In this document: positions 8,759 through 18,340 of the stretch, one piece after another | How positions within the stretch are numbered: the stretch's first letter is position 1 | Layout of the letters: each line of letters begins with the position of its first letter | Assembly (NCBI GenBank): GCA_964019335.1 | Contig: OZ025689.1 | Location: 493,026-557,025, forward strand | Length of the DNA stretch: 64,000 nucleotides | Reading direction: 5' to 3' | Source of the DNA: Diplonema japonicum | Taxonomy: Eukaryota; Euglenozoa; Diplonemea; Diplonemida; Diplonemidae | The notes under the pieces: generated by a model | What the model saw: only the letters and a program-made list of their open reading frames with translations | What the model was told of the DNA's origin: nothing | Database searches by the model: none | Translations under genes and position numbers: made by a program

Positions 8759-11413
8759 TCAAACTAAGGCCTCCTGCACAGCTTGCAGGAGCTCTTTAGT
8801 CGAGTCGATGTCCGTTTTCTGTGCCACGATGTTCTTCGGTACTACGGGAGGTGAAATCACCTTCGCAGGTGTTGGGGCGGTGCTGACACGTCTGCTGCCA
8901 GATCGAGAAGACTTTCTGCTACCCGCGGAAACAGCAGAGGGGCTTGTAGGGCGTGTCCACCGCCGCTTGGACCCAGGGCTGTTCACAGTGCCTGCAGGGC
9001 GCTTCCAGTTCAGAACATCTCGACGCAGCGACGGCGGGACAGTAGCGCTAGTGTGTAGCTTGTCGAGCAGGTTGCTCACCATGCCTCGTGTTTCATTGCG
9101 CTTCTGCATCACAGGCCCCAACCACATCAACGCAGTGGCCCCCGAAGGCCTCTTCTCAAACATTTGCCCGTCAGATACACTCCGTGTGTCCTCTGCCTCC
9201 GTCGCGTCTTCTTCTTCGCCAAACCCGCCCAACACGATCGCCCACGACAACGGCAGCAGCCCGTCCACAAGCTCATACGGCAGCGACTGCAGCGCAGCTC
9301 CGTATCTCAGCCTCAACTGTAGTGTTCTATCCCCCAGCAGCTGTGACCCCTTCACAAGCAAATTGGCTCCTAAGTTCAACCTGTCCGGAGTTTTAATCTC
9401 TTCTTCCCCCAAAAGGCATTGCGTGTAGGCCACAGCAATAGAATCGCTCCCCAGTGTCCCGTCGCACATTGTGTCGCACCACAGCTTCTTTGCTTCCTCG
9501 GGGTCATGCATACGAAGAGCGGCGCCCAGCAGCAGCCTGTGCAGTGCCCTGCCCTCAGCGTACGCCATAAAATCTTCTTTTGGTGGCAAGCCAGGATTCT
9601 TAGTCCCCAACCGCCTGAGCAAGGCAATCATCTCCTTTCGTTGCACAGTGCCAAGCACCTCCAAGTCGCCCATCAAGAACAGCAGCCAAAATGGAAGTAG
9701 CGGGCGGAGCTGCGAGTGGGACGAAAAGCGTGCTGCAATAGCCGCAACAGCTTCCTCTTCCTGCCTGTTAGAGCGTGCCGCTACCACAGAGCGCAGGATC
9801 CACTCGTCGGCAAACCCCCAAGGCTTTGAGGGCCACTTCTGTATCCCCATGAGCGTCATGGCGCCTGCCAGGCGAATTGTCGCCCTGCCCTGGAACTCCA
9901 GTGGTTTCCCCACTACATGCGAGTAGTCCAGCACACTGCGGTACTCCCTCGCGGCATCGGAGTACTGCAGGGCTGCAAGGTAGGCGTCGGCAGATGCCAT
10001 CTTGATGGCAGGTGGTATCGATGAGTTAGCAGGCCTGCCACTGCCCCACGTTGAGATGGGGTTGAGCCAGGCCCTCTTTGCAGCGGAGATAGCGTCCAAC
10101 GCGCCGTGCGGGTCGCTGTGCCTGCGTCGCTGGCAGCTTGACATGACGTGCAGCAGCACTGACGAGGGGTGCCGCAAGATCAGTGCTTGCAGCACCTGCG
10201 CCTCTGAGGACTGGGTTTCCATCAAGCAGCGGGGTTTTGTCAGTTGCCTGCCCACGACGGCAATACCGGCGTGCAGAGACCTGTGGCCGCCACGGGCAAA
10301 AACTTGTATAAGCCAGTCATGCTCGTTCCCGATAGGCACCAGTGACGCCACCGACCCGAGGACTTTTCTGAGTCCGTCGGGGAGCTCGACTACCGCAGCA
10401 AGGAGGAGGCCCACTCCCACCTTGATGTCGTCCTCCAGATGGTCGGGGAGCTGCTTGTTATGGACAGCTCGCCGGAGCGGTTGGTATGCTAGCCACGCCT
10501 GACGCAGGTTAACACCCGCCTTGATGTACTGCGCTGACTTCAGTTGCAGCAGGCCGGAGAAGGTTCGCGCCTCTGCTCCGAGTGCCACGAACTCCATCTC
10601 TTGCGACATTTCGAGTGCGTTAGACAGGATGGTCTCGTCCTCGACAGCGTCGCTGAGGCTGCGCGCCTCGTCCGACCACACAACGTGGTGCCCGCCACGG
10701 TCGATCATGTTGGAGCCGGCAAAGGTCCTGACAGGTTCCTCTTCCTCGTCTTCTTCCTCTTCCACAGCAATGATTTCTTGCTCTTCATCTTCTTCCTCTT
10801 CTTCTCCTTCTTGTACTGCTGGGTTGAACTTAACTTGAGAGGTACTACGCGGAGGCATGAAGAGGAGAGAACGCTCTGCGCTGGCGTTGGCTTCGGCTGG
10901 CGTTGCCTCAGGCTTGCTGTTGCTGCACGCGCAAGGGAACGACGAGAGGGCACGAAGGGGCTTCCAAGCTCGGCGTTGGGCTTTCGTCTTCGGGGGCTTC
11001 TCAGGGTTGGTGGCGGAGACACCTGAGAGCTGTTGTGCGGTGGCGCAAGCCCAGACCTGCCAGGCGTGGTTGTTGTCCCCTCCTAAGGGTACTGGTTCCT
11101 GGTAAATGGTGTCGATGCCTTCAGCCTGCTCCGCAGCTCGTAAGTAAATTTGGATAGCATCTTGGTACCCATGTTCTTCACCGTTAAGGATGCCTCGCAC
11201 CAGACAGAGGTGTCCCTCCTCGAGCGTCGTCCTCGGGTGCCTGTTGTACCAAGACTTCGTTAGCTTCTCTACCTCCCCGAACTCGCAGCTTATATTTCGC
11301 TTGAAGCACTCCTCAGCCACTACACGGGCCTCGTTATTCTGTAGTTCCTCGGTGCTCTCGCTGCCTGTGGTGACAGTGCTTTCTTCATCACCAAATCGGA
11401 AACCCGAGAACAT
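8759..11413 (-). CDS. TTC39/IML2-like TPR-type protein
   Basis: 884 aa from the ATG at 11413 (MFSGFRFGDEES); the longer open frame upstream is T/A-run sequence. The middle contains the pattern seen in TTC39/IML2 proteins: a GVGLLLAAVVELPDGLRKVLG segment followed by helical repeats typical of a TPR solenoid up to about residue 790. An acidic low-complexity stretch (runs of E/D) lies around residues 200-240 and a Ser/Arg-rich basic tail ends the protein. Fungal Iml2 acts in clearance of lipid-droplet inclusions and metazoan TTC39 proteins in lipid traffic; the role here is not known. The family call rests on one signature segment plus the helical pattern, so it is moderate. Confidence 0.6.
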   Translation of the reverse strand: MFSGFRFGDEESTVTTGSESTEELQNNEARVVAEECFKRNISCEFGEVEKLTKSWYNRHPRTTLEEGHLCLVRGILNGEEHGYQDAIQIYLRAAEQAEGIDTIYQEPVPLGGDNNHAWQVWACATAQQLSGVSATNPEKPPKTKAQRRAWKPLRALSSFPCACSNSKPEATPAEANASAERSLLFMPPRSTSQVKFNPAVQEGEEEEEDEEQEIIAVEEEEDEEEEPVRTFAGSNMIDRGGHHVVWSDEARSLSDAVEDETILSNALEMSQEMEFVALGAEARTFSGLLQLKSAQYIKAGVNLRQAWLAYQPLRRAVHNKQLPDHLEDDIKVGVGLLLAAVVELPDGLRKVLGSVASLVPIGNEHDWLIQVFARGGHRSLHAGIAVVGRQLTKPRCLMETQSSEAQVLQALILRHPSSVLLHVMSSCQRRRHSDPHGALDAISAAKRAWLNPISTWGSGRPANSSIPPAIKMASADAYLAALQYSDAAREYRSVLDYSHVVGKPLEFQGRATIRLAGAMTLMGIQKWPSKPWGFADEWILRSVVAARSNRQEEEAVAAIAARFSSHSQLRPLLPFWLLFLMGDLEVLGTVQRKEMIALLRRLGTKNPGLPPKEDFMAYAEGRALHRLLLGAALRMHDPEEAKKLWCDTMCDGTLGSDSIAVAYTQCLLGEEEIKTPDRLNLGANLLVKGSQLLGDRTLQLRLRYGAALQSLPYELVDGLLPLSWAIVLGGFGEEEDATEAEDTRSVSDGQMFEKRPSGATALMWLGPVMQKRNETRGMVSNLLDKLHTSATVPPSLRRDVLNWKRPAGTVNSPGSKRRWTRPTSPSAVSAGSRKSSRSGSRRVSTAPTPAKVISPPVVPKNIVAQKTDIDSTKELLQAVQEALV

Positions 11414-12695
11414 GTGTATGTGGGTGTTCCTTTTTTTTTTTTTTTTTTTTCTTCTTTCCCCCCCATTTTGCCGTGGAAGGAGAATAAAATGAGAAATGAG
11501 GTACCGGATATACTTTTGGAAAAAAAAAAAAAGAGAGAAAAAAATTGGAAAAATAAAAGGGGGTGGGGGACGGGGAATAAGCGGGGGCCCGAATATGCGC
11601 GTGCCACAACGAAAACCTACAGATAAAAAAAAAATGAAAAAGTGGACAACAAAATCAGGCAAACACTCGAAGGCACATTAAAAACCACTCTTTTCTGTTT
11701 TCTTTGTTTCTTGCTTTTTTCTTTTTTTTTTCTTCTATTTTTTTCTTTGCCCATTTCTTTTTTTTTTTCTTCTTCGTTTTTACATTTTCTTTTGTGTCCG
11801 TTTCTTTTATCCCTCACGCTTCACGATGCTTGCGCAAAAAAAAAAAAAAAAAAAAGAAGAAAAAAAAGTTTTTATGACTATATGTCTTTTGTTCTTCGCG
11901 CGAGCAAAAACCTATTTAAAAAAGCTGTGAAAGCTTTTTTTTGCTCGGCACGTATAAAATTATTTTTTTTTTGAAAGATAAATATTGCAACAAAAAAAAA
12001 ATCACACTTCATAATGTCACCTTACAAAAAATCTCGTCACTTCCTACTAAAAGTTGCATAGACTTGATTCTCTTTCTTTTTTTCATTTTTTTTTGTTTTT
12101 AGAAGGGAAAAAATATCGGGAAAATGAAATAAAAAGTGGAGAGGTGCTTTGAATGAGGGAGGCAGCACGAGCACAAAAAAGAAAAATAAAAAAAAGTTTT
12201 TAAGGAAAGAACGACAGGTGAAAATAGAAGGGGGGGTAAAAAAAAAAAGGAGAGAGAAGAAAAAGGAAAAATCCTTTTTCTCAAAGTCGTGTTTCTTTTT
12301 TTTTTCTTCTTCTCGGAAAAGGCTTCAGCCCATTTCGTATTTTTATTTATTTATTTTTTTTTTTTTTTTGTTTTGCGTACGTATAAACACCAAAGTACTA
12401 ACTTGCAACGACAATCAAAAAGAGGGGAAAGGGTTGTAACAAGGGAACCTAAGTTTTTTTTTTGTTTTTCCTTTTCTGCTTCTTCTCCTTCTCTTCCCCT
12501 CTTATCTTTTTTTTTTCTTTTTTTTTTTTTTTTTTAAAGCGAAGACCGTGGAACGAAGAAGAACCTTTTTTGACAAGTTACAAGTCTTTTTACCCCGCTT
12601 TTGCCTGCGATTGGGGATGGATGGGGAGTAGAATACCTGATCAAACGGACTTGAAGGTGACTTGAAAGTGCGTGTTATTAAAAACTGTATGTGGG

Positions 12696-12741
<46 letters not shown>

Positions 12742-13685
12742 ATGGATACAACGGCCACTGATATTTAAAAATGGGGGAGAAAAAAAAAAATGAAGAAAAA
12801 AAAAAACCATAAAACCCAGTATCCTGAGCACAAGAGGGAAAGAAAGAAAAAAGGGAAAAAATCTAGAAACAGGGTCATCAAACTGGCCTAATAAAGGATC
12901 AGAAAGGGGTGTGGTCTGCATAAAATAAAAAAATATTAAAAAAATGGTGATGTGAACACCTCCATTTGGTTATTTTTTTTTTTTCCCCCGGGTGCTCCTC
13001 TTTTTTAGATGGAGGCATTTTTAGCACCATTACTGATACCCCCCGAGGGGGTGGATAAAAAAAAGAAGGGGATACTTTTTTCGAATTGCTTCCCCTCCCT
13101 ATTTTTTTTTTTTTTTTTCATTCTTTTACCCATTTCCAAGTTGAGCTGTTAAGCCATCCCCGTGTGGTAAAAAAAAAAAAAAAACTCAAAGTACAGGACA
13201 AGCCCTATGGGAGGGGGGGGGGGGGGGGGGGTCTATCTGTTAAAAAAAGAAAAAAAAAAAGAAGAAGAAGAAGAAAGCATAGAAAAAAAAGAAGTCTTTG
13301 AGGGAACCTGCAGTATGTGACAAGATCGCCTAAAAAAAAACTTAGTAAGGGACGGATAGTGCAGAAAGAAGAGACTTGGAAGGTGGGATTAGGATGGAGA
13401 ACACAAAAAAAAAAAAAAAAAAAAAAAAAAGGGAACTAGACCGTTGTTTGTGCGTGCCCGGTTAAAAAAACTCGGAGGAAAGTTTTTTAAAAACCCGAAA
13501 ACACGTTTGCCAACGTTCTCCCTCCCCACCCCCACCCCCTTTTTTTTTTGTTTAAACAAGTTCCTATCTGTTCCATAATTCTGCCTCCCTCTTTTTTTTC
13601 TTTTCCTTTTTTTTTCCTTCTTCGTGAATTGAGAGAAAGAAAGGGGGGAAAAAAAAAACTTTTTTCGCAAATTTGTTTCCCCCTC
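11414..13685. other. Long intergenic region with homopolymers
   Basis: About 2.3 kb without a supported gene. It is made of A, T and G runs, contains a B-type LINE 3'-end repeat (13294-13332), and near 12955-13060 a short inverted repeat (CCTCCAT / ATGGAGG) next to a C5-GA-G5 hairpin. The open frames here are Lys/Phe-rich translations of homopolymers. Confidence 0.65.
13294..13332 (-). repeat. B-type LINE 3'-end repeat, solo copy
   Basis: Matches the 3' end of the intact LINE (18288-18329) with few differences. In minus-strand reading it holds GTCACATACTGCAGG and is followed by a T/C-rich run. No LINE coding sequence adjoins it, so it is a heavily 5'-truncated insertion or relic. Confidence 0.65.
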
Positions 13686-15782
13686 CTATTCAGGCTTCTG
13701 CTGCCCCTTGGTAGCGGTTGCATACAGGCTGTGTTTTTTTTTAAATCCCCCCCCACTAGCACACACCTGCTGTCATAAACATCTTGAGACTTTTGCAACG
13801 TCGTAGGGGTCAGCTTGTACTTAGACCTTTGGCGCTTCAGGATGTGTTCCGTCGTGATCTCAATCTCGACATGCTGAGGGGAAAAAAAAAAAAGGGAAAA
13901 AAATAAATCAACTTTATCCCCCCTCCAATAATACCTGCCGCCTCACAGCTGTAGAATAGATAGCGATTATACACCCAATGACGGCCACAAGAATGCCAGG
14001 GACAGTGGCGCTGGTACCGAAGCCGTCTGTAATATGGATATTGGGGAAGAGGTCGTAGTTAGTCCAGATGATGGAGAGCAGGGCAGAGAGACACATGGCG
14101 GCAGAGACGGCGAGGGGGTGGAGGTACCGCAGAGCGTGGATGAAGCACACCTGTTGCGTAGCTGAGATAAAAAGCAAAGCCACCCACCACTTGCTGCATG
14201 ATGAGCCATCTGCCCACCCAAAGACACCGTCCGCCCCTGTTGCATGCGTGCCGCCTGCAGCCAGCCCCGCAACAAGCAACGGGACCATCGCCACCAACGT
14301 CGACGGGAACAAGATCACCGACACCGGCAGCTGCGACGCCACTGTCTTTGAACATATCAAATAGGCCCCCATCAGCAGGGATGACGTGCTTGCCAGCATG
14401 TCTGATTTCGCCCAGTCCTTCCACTCGCCCTCCTTCGGTAGTGCAATCAGAGCCATGCCCACCAACAGCAACCCCAACCCAAATAGTTCCCCAGGGAACA
14501 CCGGCTGCATCCTCACCGCTCTGTAAATCAGTATGTACAACGGGTGCAGCGCGTGCAGGACCGACGCCTGCGCCGTGGGCCCCGGCTCCGACCCCGACTC
14601 GTCCGTTTCGTTCGTTGCGTTCGACCAGGTGATGGCGTACCCCGCCCACAGCAGGCCCAGAACAACCAGCGGCAGCATCCCAGACATCTTATCGCGCAAC
14701 AAGTGCAGCTCGCTAGGTTTCCACTCGTGCGTCACGTGTGTGAACGCGAACATCAAAGAGAACACAAACAGATACGCAGTCCCCCACCACAGAGCGTTGT
14801 AGGTGGGGTCGTTGCTGCATAAGTTAAGGTGGGTGAGAAGGGGCTCCGTCACGGACGAGGCGATGACGCCCACCAACAGCACAAGCCACGCCCACGGAGG
14901 ACGCGATAGCTCGATGGAGACGATGACGGTGGACAGACTGCCGCAGGACTCGCCCTGCTCACAGTACACAGTGACAGCCGCCACCTCGGAAGGGAAGTGG
15001 GAGCACAGCTTCGACTCTAGAGTGTCTAGCTGCGAGGACCGCACGGTCGGCACGGCGAAAACCCACTGGGGGTTCCCCTCCGCGACAGATGTCGGGTCCA
15101 GTACAAGGAAGGCCTCGTGCTCTGTGTCCACCTGTGACGGCATCTCCACTGCAACCGACACCTTGTGCGAAGGGCTGATAGACTTAGGTGCGTCCGACAG
15201 CCATTCATGGAAAGCGTCCTTAGATCCCGTATCGCTGTTTTTAGGAGAAGCACCAGTGCCCGGTGACAGCAACAGCCCGAACCCGTTGAGAGGTGTCTGC
15301 AGACTCTCTGTTATAGGAACTTCTGGGCAGCAGGGGTCCAGGTTCTCTGTGAAGGACACGTCGACGTACTTGACGGGCGACGAGCCGATGAGGGGGGCGT
15401 CCTCATCATCCGCGTCCTCGTTGGCAATGCATGCTCGCATTTTCACGTCCCGTTTGTCGCCGCTCTCTGAGAGTGCCTTCAACAGTGCATCAAGGGGGAG
15501 GCGCGCTCTTCTTGTTAAAGAGAGCATGTTGATAGTCTTCACGCCCTCGCCGAGCTCTTCGCCGCTCTCCGAGAACAGCTGGTGTCGTTCGCCAGCACTG
15601 CTGGCAAGGCTTGCCCGCTGCTGAGACCTGTTGAAGGCCAGCCCATACTCCCCAGACCCGTTCCCCTGCTCTAATTTGTCTTTGTACAGTTTAATGATGC
15701 GGTGCACCACCCTCTCTTCCCGCTCCTGGTCTATCTCTGCATCCTCGTTTCTCGGCGGCTCATCGCTCACCTTGTCACTCAT
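13686..15782 (-). CDS. DMT-superfamily (EamA/SLC35-like) membrane transporter, three exons
   Basis: Exons 13935-15782, 13767-13873 and 13686-13728, joined over GT-AG introns of 61 and 38 bp. Reading through intron 1 gives a stop soon after the last helix, whereas splicing adds a clean basic tail (HVEIEITTEHILKRQ...) that ends at TAG 13686-13688. The N-terminal 250-300 residues are polar and Ser/Glu-rich, probably cytosolic; the C-terminal half has about ten hydrophobic helices (from WAWLVLLVGVIASS to the last, GILVAVIGCIIAIYSTA) as in nucleotide-sugar/drug-metabolite transporters. Substrate cannot be told. The start at 15782 is chosen because a likely splice acceptor (TCACACAG, near 15889) lies upstream and this is the first ATG after it; an in-frame ATG at 15941 lies before that acceptor. 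Confidence 0.75.
13729..13766 (-). other. Spliceosomal intron 2 of the DMT transporter
   Basis: 38 bp; begins GTGTGTGC, contains a G8 and an A9 run, ends AACACAG. Removal restores frame to a short last exon. Confidence 0.75.
13874..13934 (-). other. Spliceosomal intron 1 of the DMT transporter
   Basis: 61 bp; begins GTATTATT and ends CCCCTCAG after a T/C tract. Phase 0. Confidence 0.8.
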
Positions 15783-16065
15783 AGCCTCACCGTCTTCACT
15801 TTCCGCGCTTAGGGTGGCCGACTCGTTCCTCCGCCCCGGGCTCAGTGTCGTTAGTGCTTCGTGATAATCCACTGTAACCCAAGCCTGTGTGATTGAACAA
15901 GGTGGTTTAAGAAAGGTTGAAAAAGGAGTGAATAGGAACAAGGGGGCTGGAGCGCCTCCTAATAGGGAGGGACATATGAGGGGAGCAGGAACGTTTAGCT
16001 AAGGCAAAATAACATAAATAGAAACGATATTTTTCAACACACGGATGCACTTAGCTGGTTCTCCA

Positions 16066-17253
16066 CTAGTTGTGGTCGGCAAGGGCGAAGCCGACCCTGT
16101 TGTTGGCAGCGTCGAAGGTGGTGTAGTACTTCCTCATGAACACGTCGCCAAGGATGGCACCGAGGTTCTCGGGAAGCTCACCAGGGAAGCCCATGATGCC
16201 GGAGATGCACTGGGTGGGTGCGCCAGGCTCCTGTACCTGAAGAATGTAGTCCTCGCCAGTAAGGATGTAAGGCTTGCCTGCAAGGGTGACAGTCATGTTG
16301 GGGAGCTTCGCGAAGTCGGGGCACGCCTCGAAAACGCATTCGATGCCTGCGTCGATGCAGCCCAGCTTGCTGTTGATCTTCACAGCGGTGGCGAGGGGGA
16401 ACGCAAGGAGCGAGGTGCCAGAGTCTACCACAGAGTCGAAGTGGCTGTGGATGGTCTCGTTGCCAATGGCAAGGCTGTCGGTGTGGATCTGCCAGTACCC
16501 ATCCTTGGAGATGGGGACGTAGGAGAAGGACCCGGTGTAGTGGTTGGGGTCAACACCACCGAGAGCCAACTCGGAGGTCTTCTTGTGGGGCCACGCCTGG
16601 GCGGACAGGTAGAAGGAGAACTGACCGGCATCGACAAGCTTCTGCTGCATCATGCTGAAGAAGACAGGCGTGATGCCATTGACGGAGATCTCTGCCCAAC
16701 CCATGCCGAGGATGCCGTCGAAGCGGCCTGCCACCCAAGGCAGACCGGGCTCCTTTGTGGTCTCGGCGAAGATTTGGTTCTTGACCTTGAGGCCGCCGAA
16801 GGTGACGGTGTCCTCATCGCATACGCCCTGCACAGCACCCGACCCGTACAGGATGCTGAAGGCGGTCCCGTTGTGCACGTACGTCGAGGACATCGAGGTG
16901 TTGTACTTCTTGTGCACGCAGCCAGTGCAGTTCTCGCCGGGCACCCAAAGGTTCGAGGACCCTGTGTCGTAGATCACCTTGAACTCCTGCTCGGGAGTCC
17001 CGATGGAGACAGGCCCGAAGTACTGCGCGTTCATGAAGTCGGTGATGGGCACCTTGGGCACCGCAGTGGTCTTGGGTGCGTACTTCAGCCCGAGCTTCAA
17101 AGTCTCACCTGCCAGTACCTTCCCGCTGCGCATCACCTCCTGAAGAGGCTTCCCAGAGCGGGAAAGGATGACCACCTCCCTCTCAAGAGGAACTTTCATC
17201 AGCTCCGCGTTCGCGCAAGCAAAGGCGGCAAGGACCATGCAAAGGGTGCGCAT
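16066..17253 (-). CDS. Pepsin-family (A1) aspartic protease, cathepsin D-like
   Basis: 395 aa, the usual size for a secreted or lysosomal A1 preproenzyme. Signal peptide at 1-16 (MRTLCMVLAAFACANA), a propeptide of about 55 residues, then the mature domain starting near the ITDFMNAQYFGPVSIGTP segment. Both catalytic motifs are intact: DTGSSNLWVP (near residue 95) and VDSGTSLLAFP (near 275), with the flap region SILYGSGAVQG between them. Six or more cysteines could form the usual disulfides, and several N-x-S/T sites are present. It should act in an acidic vesicle or be secreted, degrading proteins. An A-rich leader directly precedes the ATG. Nothing unusual in the sequence. Confidence 0.95.
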   Translation of the reverse strand: MRTLCMVLAAFACANAELMKVPLEREVVILSRSGKPLQEVMRSGKVLAGETLKLGLKYAPKTTAVPKVPITDFMNAQYFGPVSIGTPEQEFKVIYDTGSSNLWVPGENCTGCVHKKYNTSMSSTYVHNGTAFSILYGSGAVQGVCDEDTVTFGGLKVKNQIFAETTKEPGLPWVAGRFDGILGMGWAEISVNGITPVFFSMMQQKLVDAGQFSFYLSAQAWPHKKTSELALGGVDPNHYTGSFSYVPISKDGYWQIHTDSLAIGNETIHSHFDSVVDSGTSLLAFPLATAVKINSKLGCIDAGIECVFEACPDFAKLPNMTVTLAGKPYILTGEDYILQVQEPGAPTQCISGIMGFPGELPENLGAILGDVFMRKYYTTFDAANNRVGFALADHN

Positions 17254-17426
17254 TTTTTCTTCTTTTTTTTTTCTTTTTCTTTTTCTGGGTTCAGCTTTCT
17301 ATGCGACGGCACTGAGAAAAAAGAGGGAAAATCGAATAGAAAGGAAAGGGAATGTCTGAGCCGCAACTTTTCAGCCATGCAAACAGCGCGCTAAGAACGG
17401 GGGGGGGAAGAAGAAGAAGAAATTGC

Positions 17427-17981
17427 TCAGAACATCATGAGAAGGCGCCCGTCAGGGTCTGTCTCTTTAACGGAGCGTTGCTTGGAACCATCTGGGGCTA
17501 GAGGGAGGTACCCATGCAGGTAAAAGTCAATGGAGGGAACAGGCTCCGACTGCCTGAAGGGATAGATCTCTGTGGTTGTGGAAGGGGTGCTGAGACAGTA
17601 GTGTATCGGGCCAGAGCCGTGTTTTTCCACGACCCACAGACCGATATGGGCAAGACTTTCGGCTGTCTTCTCGATGTCTTCCGAACGGATAATTGTAATC
17701 CATGACCAAGAGGCGTCCGGGGTGCTTCCTGAGGAAGGGGGCAACACAAGGGGTTTCCCTTCCCCACCAACGTGGCCTATCGCATCCCCATCGTCGCCGA
17801 CAAATGTCACCTCTGTCACATCTTCTCCTTCTGACCTTTGCTCAAACACCAGAACTACACCTTTTATCCAGCAGCACACCCTTCCTGCGTTCTTTTCCCA
17901 GCTGCCCAGTTCCTTCTCTGTGTAAAATGCAGCTGTTTTTTGTACATCCTTGCACCGCAGCAAGATTTGTATGGAACGCAT
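17427..17981 (-). CDS. Small VOC/glyoxalase-fold protein
   Basis: 184 aa from the ATG at 17981; the open frame extends upstream through homopolymer DNA and the A-type repeat, which I treat as leader. The start MRSIQILLRCKDVQKTAAFYTEKELG and a second half beginning near WSWITIIRSEDIEKTAESLAHIG look like the two beta-alpha-beta units of the vicinal oxygen chelate fold (glyoxalase I, dioxygenase and antibiotic-binding relatives). Metal ligands cannot be assigned with confidence, so it may not be an enzyme. No pathway context from neighbours. Confidence 0.55.
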   Translation of the reverse strand: MRSIQILLRCKDVQKTAAFYTEKELGSWEKNAGRVCCWIKGVVLVFEQRSEGEDVTEVTFVGDDGDAIGHVGGEGKPLVLPPSSGSTPDASWSWITIIRSEDIEKTAESLAHIGLWVVEKHGSGPIHYCLSTPSTTTEIYPFRQSEPVPSIDFYLHGYLPLAPDGSKQRSVKETDPDGRLLMMF

Positions 17982-18033
17982 CTTGCCTCTGAGGAATGGG
18001 TTTTTGCATTCAGACAAAAAAATCAAAAAGAGA

Positions 18034-18080
18034 ATATAAAAGAGAGATAAAGGAGGCCGGTGTTGGTGACGTCCTGTTGT
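18034..18080 (-). repeat. A-type short repeat, copy 2
   Basis: Lies just upstream (sense) of the VOC gene. Minus-strand core GACGTCACCAACACCGGCC preceded by ACAACAG, followed by TATCTCTC and an ATATT stretch; see copies at 969-1007 and 53430-53474. Confidence 0.5.
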
Positions 18081-18287
18081 AAAAAAAAAAAAAAAAAAAG
18101 CACAGAAATGGCGGGAGGGGAGGGGGAACAAGAAAACACACAATAGGGGGGGACAGCAGCATACGTAAATAGAAAAAAAAAACCCCCCCCGCCCTCCATT
18201 CAAAAAAAACGTTTTTTTTTTTTCCCCTTCTTCTTTTCACAAAAAAGATACTCATCGGATGGTCTACAAAAAAAAAAAAAAAAAAGG

Positions 18288-18329
18288 TGTCTTTGAAGGG
18301 AACCTGCAGTATGTGACAGGATCGCCTAA
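18288..18329 (-). repeat. B-type conserved 3' end of the LINE
   Basis: About 42 bp repeated at 13294-13332, 46771-46815 and 52487-52528. Minus-strand core GTCACATACTGCAGG; flanking CCTG...CAGG can form a small hairpin in several copies. It is always followed, in sense, by a T-rich run. Likely the template site recognised by the reverse transcriptase (inference). Confidence 0.65.
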
Positions 18330-18340
18330 CGACAATCAAC

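Noticed and set aside
18288-18329. Spliced-leader RNA gene (AG|exon|GT layout of the B-type repeat)
   Set aside because: The core is flanked by AG and GT in some copies, but there is no snRNA-like downstream structure, no tandem array, and the sequence is joined to the LINE 3' end; a retroelement end explains it better.
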